Below are positions 62,777 to 64,000 of a stretch of DNA of 64,000 bases, one piece after another. Position 1 is the first letter of the stretch. The number at the start of each line of letters is the position of its first letter. The position numbers and the translations under genes are program-made. Source of the stretch: Thecaphora thlaspeos (Eukaryota > Basidiomycota > Ustilaginomycetes > Urocystidales > Glomosporiaceae); contig UWYS01000004.1 of assembly GCA_900291925.1 (NCBI GenBank), positions 186,001-250,000 of the forward strand. Reading direction: 5' to 3'. The notes under the pieces are model-generated. The model had not been told where the DNA came from and did not search any database. It was given only the letters and a program-made list of their open reading frames with translations.

Positions 62777-63156
62777 ACGGCACTTCGGCGTTACGTGGTG
62801 CTCTCGTGGTGGAGCGATGGCACTGGTCGAAGCGACTGCTGGTCGATAGGCGCAAAGTCGATCCTCCGTGTCCTCCCAAGCATGGGGCTGAAACGGACGA
62901 ACGAATCGAGAACAAGGTCAACAGTCGACCTCCTTCGGAACCGAGGACGACCGATGGATGCCACGCGACTGGTATCGCAGACGAGCGAACACGTCGAGGC
63001 TAGCACCTTGCCATGCGGGCATCGAGGCGGAGGCATGCAACGAAACCTGCGGCCGGGTCCTTACGTCGATTAAGCGAGAGTATATACCTGTGGTGGTATA
63101 GAGTCAAGTCTCAGTTGTGTGTGTGGGAAACCTTTAGTGGACGTAGGGCGTCAGTC
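62777..63156. other. Convergent intergenic region THI5 / right-end gene
   Basis: 380 bp between the two stop codons. No gene, repeat or RNA structure is recognised. Confidence 0.5.
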
Positions 63157-64000
63157 TCAGACGGCAACGCCTTTACTCCTTCCCGACGTCAGCGGCGAGT
63201 CTGTCGAAGCGGCGGGCGGAGCTGCGCTGGACCAGTACCCGCCGAGCCAGCCCCTCGCAGATGGTGGCGGCGCAGCGGCGGACGCCCTGTTGATATCGCC
63301 TGCCTGCCGTGTCTGCCGCGCTGGAACGACAGGTTTCGTCTCCTCGATCCACTCTTCGCTCTCATCGCCCTCGACCTCTTCGGCGCCACACCTCGAGCTC
63401 CTCGCGAGGATATGCTGGGCTCGTCTCGCCTGCTCATCGCTCGCGTGGATGGGAGGGAGGTTGCGCCCCTGCGCCTGTCCCAGCGACCCGGGGAAAGGAT
63501 GGAGCTTGACATTGTTGTCGATGCGATAGTTCTGGCGCGACTTGAGCCGGCCGACCGAGCCTTTGGCGGGGATCCCAGGACGGCCGGTGACGTTGGACGG
63601 TGAGGCGGACGAGGTGGAGAGGTATGAGGCGCGGAGAGGTGTCGGTGGTTTGCAGGGGACGGATTGAGGCTGCGTCACCGGTGTGAGGGCGCGCGCGGTT
63701 GGTTGGATCTGCACGCCGGACTGCGAGCCGCCAGCTGGGACTGCAGCAGTAGCAGCAGAGCCGGCGGGGGCTCGACTGGACCACGCCATGCCCAATAGCC
63801 CGCTGACCATGGCATAGGCGCCTGGTCGCGTCGCAGAGGTGCTCTTCCGATGCGCGATGCTTCCTCCGCCAGGCCGGGAGGCGATCCTCTGAAGATGTAC
63901 CGATCTCCGCGTTCCGACGTGCTTGGCCTTGAGCGCCTTCAGCTTCTCGACGGCGAGGTGCTCGTCGGTCGCAGCGTCCGACCGGCTCGCCGTCGTATCG
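63157..64000 (-). CDS. Unrecognised protein, C-terminal part (start beyond window)
   Basis: An open frame of about 280 codons enters from the right edge and stops at 63157. No intron is needed. The visible part starts near DEHLAVEKLKALKAKHVG (a short possible helix), then basic Ser/Arg-rich sequence, a short hydrophobic stretch (YAMVSGLLGMAWSS), and a long Pro/Ala/Ser-rich tail with KLHPFPGSLGQAQGRN and an acidic EEVEGDESEEWIEE patch, ending GRSKGVAV. It looks largely disordered. I do not recognise a family. Codon use and GC content resemble the neighbouring genes, which supports it being real. Confidence 0.55.
   Translation of the reverse strand, partial: DTTASRSDAATDEHLAVEKLKALKAKHVGTRRSVHLQRIASRPGGGSIAHRKSTSATRPGAYAMVSGLLGMAWSSRAPAGSAATAAVPAGGSQSGVQIQPTARALTPVTQPQSVPCKPPTPLRASYLSTSSASPSNVTGRPGIPAKGSVGRLKSRQNYRIDNNVKLHPFPGSLGQAQGRNLPPIHASDEQARRAQHILARSSRCGAEEVEGDESEEWIEETKPVVPARQTRQAGDINRASAAAPPPSARGWLGGYWSSAAPPAASTDSPLTSGRSKGVAV

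Overview
The window reads as nuclear DNA of a GC-rich basidiomycete fungus. The evidence is GC-rich coding sequence, many short spliceosomal introns (mostly about 90 to 240 bp, GT-AG, often with CTGAC-type branch sites), intergenic spaces from under 100 bp to over 2 kb, and proteins such as Sso-type syntaxin, Thi5/Nmt1 and COG4. The general character suits Ustilaginomycotina (smut-related fungi), but this is a family-level impression and not a search result. The large antisense and out-of-frame ORFs are a by-product of high GC content.

Layout, left to right. TEL1 (ATM kinase; its 3' end runs off the left edge) on minus; TYR1 prephenate dehydrogenase on plus; a PX-domain (Ypt35-like) protein on minus, convergent with TYR1; a small hotdog thioesterase on plus; a damaged vacuolar carboxypeptidase S (CPS1-type) locus on minus; EST1/SMG7-like on minus; BYE1-like PHD/TFIIS-M/SPOC protein on plus; TOM40 on plus; an intron-containing tRNA-Phe(GAA); FCF1 on minus; mitoribosomal mS38 (COX24 family) on plus; SSO1 syntaxin on plus; a damaged N2227/carnosine-N-methyltransferase-like locus on plus; RVB2 on minus; COG4 on plus; SGT1 on minus; ALG8 on plus; a PUF3/Pumilio-like protein on plus; THI5 on plus; and the C-terminal part of an unrecognised protein on minus that runs off the right edge.

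Most of these are conserved housekeeping genes. They cover DNA damage and telomeres (TEL1, EST1), transcription and chromatin (BYE1, RVB2), ribosome biogenesis (FCF1), mitochondria (TOM40, mS38), secretion (COG4, SSO1, ALG8), Hsp90 co-chaperoning (SGT1), mRNA control (PUF, EST1/SMG7) and small-molecule synthesis (TYR1, THI5). There is no biosynthetic cluster, autonomous transposon, CRISPR or phage-like element. Every intact gene model here was closed by hand, with matching intron phases and a terminal stop.

The parts that do not fit ordinary annotation are these. (1) Two intergenic blocks, about 25.08-25.82 kb and 41.05-41.56 kb, share a set of degenerate short motifs in mostly opposite orientation; the second contains a clear 42-bp tandem period. 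(2) Two conserved enzyme genes, CPS1-like and N2227-like, have internal deletions or frameshifts that remove catalytic or family core segments, while all neighbours are intact. (3) There are several structured or promoter-like non-coding segments: a perfect 15-bp hairpin, a TA-repeat palindrome, a pyrimidine-rich leader without a gene, an 800-bp intron in BYE1, and a stop-free 3n first intron in SSO1.
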